From assembly GCA_030052355.1 (NCBI GenBank), contig JASIGS010000148.1:1-7753 (forward strand): 7,753 nucleotides of DNA. Direction: 5' to 3'. Made by a program: the position numbers and the translations under genes. This DNA is from Streptosporangiaceae bacterium. GTDB taxonomy: Bacteria; Actinomycetota; Actinomycetes; Streptosporangiales; Streptosporangiaceae. The notes under the pieces were generated by a model. It was given only the letters and a program-made list of their open reading frames with translations, did no database searches and was not told the DNA's origin. How positions within the stretch are numbered: position 1 is the stretch's first letter; every line of letters starts with the position of its first letter. Below, piece after piece: positions 6,358 to 7,753 of this stretch.

Positions 6358-7326
6358 ATGCTCATGCGACGAAGGCGCTCCCGAACGCGGGTCAGGCGAG
6401 GCCGGAGGCCCGCACGTACGTGGCGGCTCCGATACTGGCATTCCCGGCTTAGCCGCCGCTACAGCGCCTGGCATTCCCGGCTTACCAGGCACTACGAGCT
6501 CTGGCGCTCCCGGCTCACCCCGCGACGGCTGCTGCTGGTCGCGGCGAGTGCGGCGATTGCCGGCATCGTCATTGCCTTGCCGCCCGTGTGGTCATTTATC
6601 AGCGGCGATTCGCCACCGTGCCAGCAATTGCTGGTACCTGCCTACTTCTATCCCGGCGCGAACTGGACTAAAGCTATTCGCAGCCGGCCGGTACCCGACC
6701 TCATGATCCTCGACATCACCAGCTCGGGGGCGGGCAGCGCACCAAATCGTGTCTATCAGGCGGAGATAAAGCGGGCTAAGACCGCGGGCATCACCATTCT
6801 CGGTTACGCCGATACCGACTACGGTCACCGCTCCGTCGGCGCCGTCGAGGCCGATGTCCGGCACTACCGGTCCTGGTACGGCGTGACGAACATCTTCCTC
6901 GACGAGGTCGCGAGCGACCGCGGCCAGGTCGGCTACTACGAGCGGCTCTCTGACTACGTACACGGGGTGGACAGCGGCTCGCTCGTGATGCTCAACCCTG
7001 GCACGTACCCGGCCCGGGCGTACATGTCGATCGGCGACGTGGTGCTCGCCTACGAGGGCACCTACGCGGACTATCTTCGGATGCGGATCCCGGGCTGGGC
7101 CCGGCACTACCCAGCAGCCAGCTTCGCCTACGTGATCTACTCGACGCCGCGATCGCAACTCACGACGGTCATCCGGTCGGCGCTCAGTCGGGGCGCTGGT
7201 TACCTGTACGTCACGGACGGCTCCGGGGCCGGACGTTACGGTTCGCTGCCCGGCTACTGGTCGGCGGAAAACGCGACAGTCGCCGCCAACTGCAGCCAGG
7301 GACGCAAGCCGTCAGGGCAGTCCTGA
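6358..7326 (+). CDS. Membrane-anchored spherulin-4 family (GH135-like) glycoside hydrolase
   Basis: The product is 322 residues. ATG 6358 and ATG 6364 are both possible, with only GGGG upstream as a weak ribosome site. Residues 1-57 are a very Arg-rich cytosolic tail that contains three 11-residue repeats (23-55). Residues 58-80 form one membrane helix, and the positive-inside rule puts the rest outside. The catalytic domain (about 88-312) shows LLVPAYFYPG (91-100), GYADTDYGHR (149-158), WYGVTNIFLDE (173-183), LNPGTYPARAY (212-222) and VVLAYEGTY (228-236). Asp182, Glu183 and Glu233 match the acidic triad that I recall for Aspergillus Sph3 (GH135), so activity on a GalNAc-containing polymer is plausible. 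The only cysteines, 88 and 312, bracket the domain and could form a disulfide. Placed near PelF/PelG-like genes, it may trim exopolysaccharide as the PelA hydrolase domain does. The exact substrate is inferred. Confidence 0.82.
   Translation: MLMRRRRSRTRVRRGRRPARTWRLRYWHSRLSRRYSAWHSRLTRHYELWRSRLTPRRLLLVAASAAIAGIVIALPPVWSFISGDSPPCQQLLVPAYFYPGANWTKAIRSRPVPDLMILDITSSGAGSAPNRVYQAEIKRAKTAGITILGYADTDYGHRSVGAVEADVRHYRSWYGVTNIFLDEVASDRGQVGYYERLSDYVHGVDSGSLVMLNPGTYPARAYMSIGDVVLAYEGTYADYLRMRIPGWARHYPAASFAYVIYSTPRSQLTTVIRSALSRGAGYLYVTDGSGAGRYGSLPGYWSAENATVAANCSQGRKPSGQS
6424..6522 (+). repeat. Three in-frame 33-bp tandem repeats in the cytosolic tail of the anchored spherulin-4 protein
   Basis: The core CTGGCATTCCCGGCTTA occurs identically at 6435-6451 and 6468-6484 and in diverged form at 6501-6517, each 33 bases apart. 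It encodes RLRYWHSRLSR, RYSAWHSRLTR and HYELWRSRLTP (residues 23-55), with consensus xYxxW(H/R)SRL(S/T)x. The period is a multiple of three and keeps Trp, Ser-Arg-Leu and Tyr in register, so the repeat is a protein feature and not just a DNA one. Confidence 0.85.
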
Positions 7327-7398
7327 GCCCGGTCACGTCGAGGCTCCGGGCGCTCGGGGCCGCCTAGGCCGTCCGGGTCTGCCGGCACAGCAGGACTT

Positions 7399-7427
7399 TG
7401 CTCCGGGCGCCTCGTACGGCCGGAGCA
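7399..7427. terminator. Candidate bidirectional terminator between convergent genes
   Basis: TGCTCCGG (7399-7406) and CCGGAGCA (7420-7427) form a perfect 8-bp stem around a 13-base loop, in the gap between the rightward spherulin-4 gene and the leftward gene at the right edge. There is no T-tract. Position between two convergent stop codons is the main support. Confidence 0.45.
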
Positions 7428-7449
7428 GGACGACGGTGAGCCGCGGCGG

Positions 7450-7753
7450 CTAGGTGCCGGCCGGCTGCTTCTTGCTGGGCTCGTCCAGCGCGGACGTCAC
7501 CTTGGCGACGTACAACTCGCTGACGTTCTCGGCCGACAAGGCGGCCGACAGCGCTCCGCGGTTGGCGTCGTTCCCCGCCCGCTCGAACCCATCGAGTGCA
7601 GCAACATAAGTGCCCGCGTCGACCGGCGGCATCTTCCCGTTCAGCGCCGCCAGCGCGGCCCGCGCCAGGTCCGCGCCAGCTGTCCGCACCGCGGCCTGAT
7701 TGCCGGCGGCCGCCGCCTTGTTCAGCGAGCCGATGTCGGCACTGACCGCAGCA
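7450..7753 (-). CDS. Unrecognised Ala-rich helical protein, C-terminal end (5' end beyond right edge)
   Basis: A leftward frame is open from the right edge to TAG at 7450-7452, giving the last 100 residues. A GTG at 7689 could be an internal start, but the frame continues upstream without a stop and with similar composition, so the gene most likely begins outside the window. The visible part is Ala/Asn-rich and predicted to be mostly helical (for example DLARAALAALNGKMP and YVAALDGFERAGNDANRGAL), ending in a Lys/Pro-rich tail (PSKKQPAGT). Strong third-position G/C bias supports it being coding. The composition resembles helical-bundle exported proteins or lipoproteins of actinobacteria, but the N-terminus that would show a signal is missing. 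I do not recognise a family. Confidence 0.6.
   Translation of the reverse strand, partial: AAVSADIGSLNKAAAAGNQAAVRTAGADLARAALAALNGKMPPVDAGTYVAALDGFERAGNDANRGALSAALSAENVSELYVAKVTSALDEPSKKQPAGT

Noticed and set aside
6424..6522. Tandem repeat considered as a CRISPR or mobile-element remnant
   Set aside because: There are no unique spacers, the 33-bp period is in frame, and residue identities are conserved across units, so it is a coding repeat.

Overview
The window looks like chromosomal DNA from a high-GC actinobacterium, probably a soil or filamentous lineage. Codons are strongly G/C-ending in the real genes, GTG starts occur, and proteins are Ala/Arg/Gly-rich. Protein families also fit, notably spherulin-4-type glycoside hydrolases beside a PelF-like glycosyltransferase. 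I cannot name the genus. I see no tRNA, rRNA, CRISPR array, transposase or integrase.

Layout, left to right. (1) 1-840, minus: the N-terminal 280 residues of a secreted right-handed beta-helix protein that runs off the left edge. (2) 841-1578: a divergent intergenic region with an AT-rich core at about 1061-1190 that carries inverted and direct repeats, followed by a doubtful small upstream ORF. (3) 1579-3336, plus: a PelG-like multi-pass membrane protein with a long cytosolic N-terminal extension. (4) 3396-4886, plus: a PelF-like GT4 glycosyltransferase, 59 bases downstream and probably co-transcribed. (5) 4928-5680, minus: a spherulin-4 family protein without signal peptide, in which one acidic residue of the expected catalytic pair is arginine. 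(6) 5681-6357: a second divergent intergenic region with a perfect 10-bp inverted repeat. (7) 6358-7326, plus: a second spherulin-4 family protein, this one membrane-anchored with an intact acidic triad and an unusual three-copy 11-residue tandem repeat in its cytosolic tail. (8) 7450-7753, minus: the C-terminal end of an unrecognised Ala-rich protein that continues past the right edge.

Working model (inference): the PelF/PelG-like pair polymerises and exports an aminosugar exopolysaccharide, possibly Pel-like or galactosaminogalactan-like. The anchored spherulin-4 hydrolase trims it outside the membrane. The intracellular, apparently degenerate paralogue may bind rather than cut polymer or precursor. 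The secreted beta-helix protein could act on or bind surface polysaccharide. No PelA, PelB, PelC, PelD or PelE homologue is visible here, so this would be a reduced Gram-positive version of the pathway, or part of a cluster that continues outside the window.
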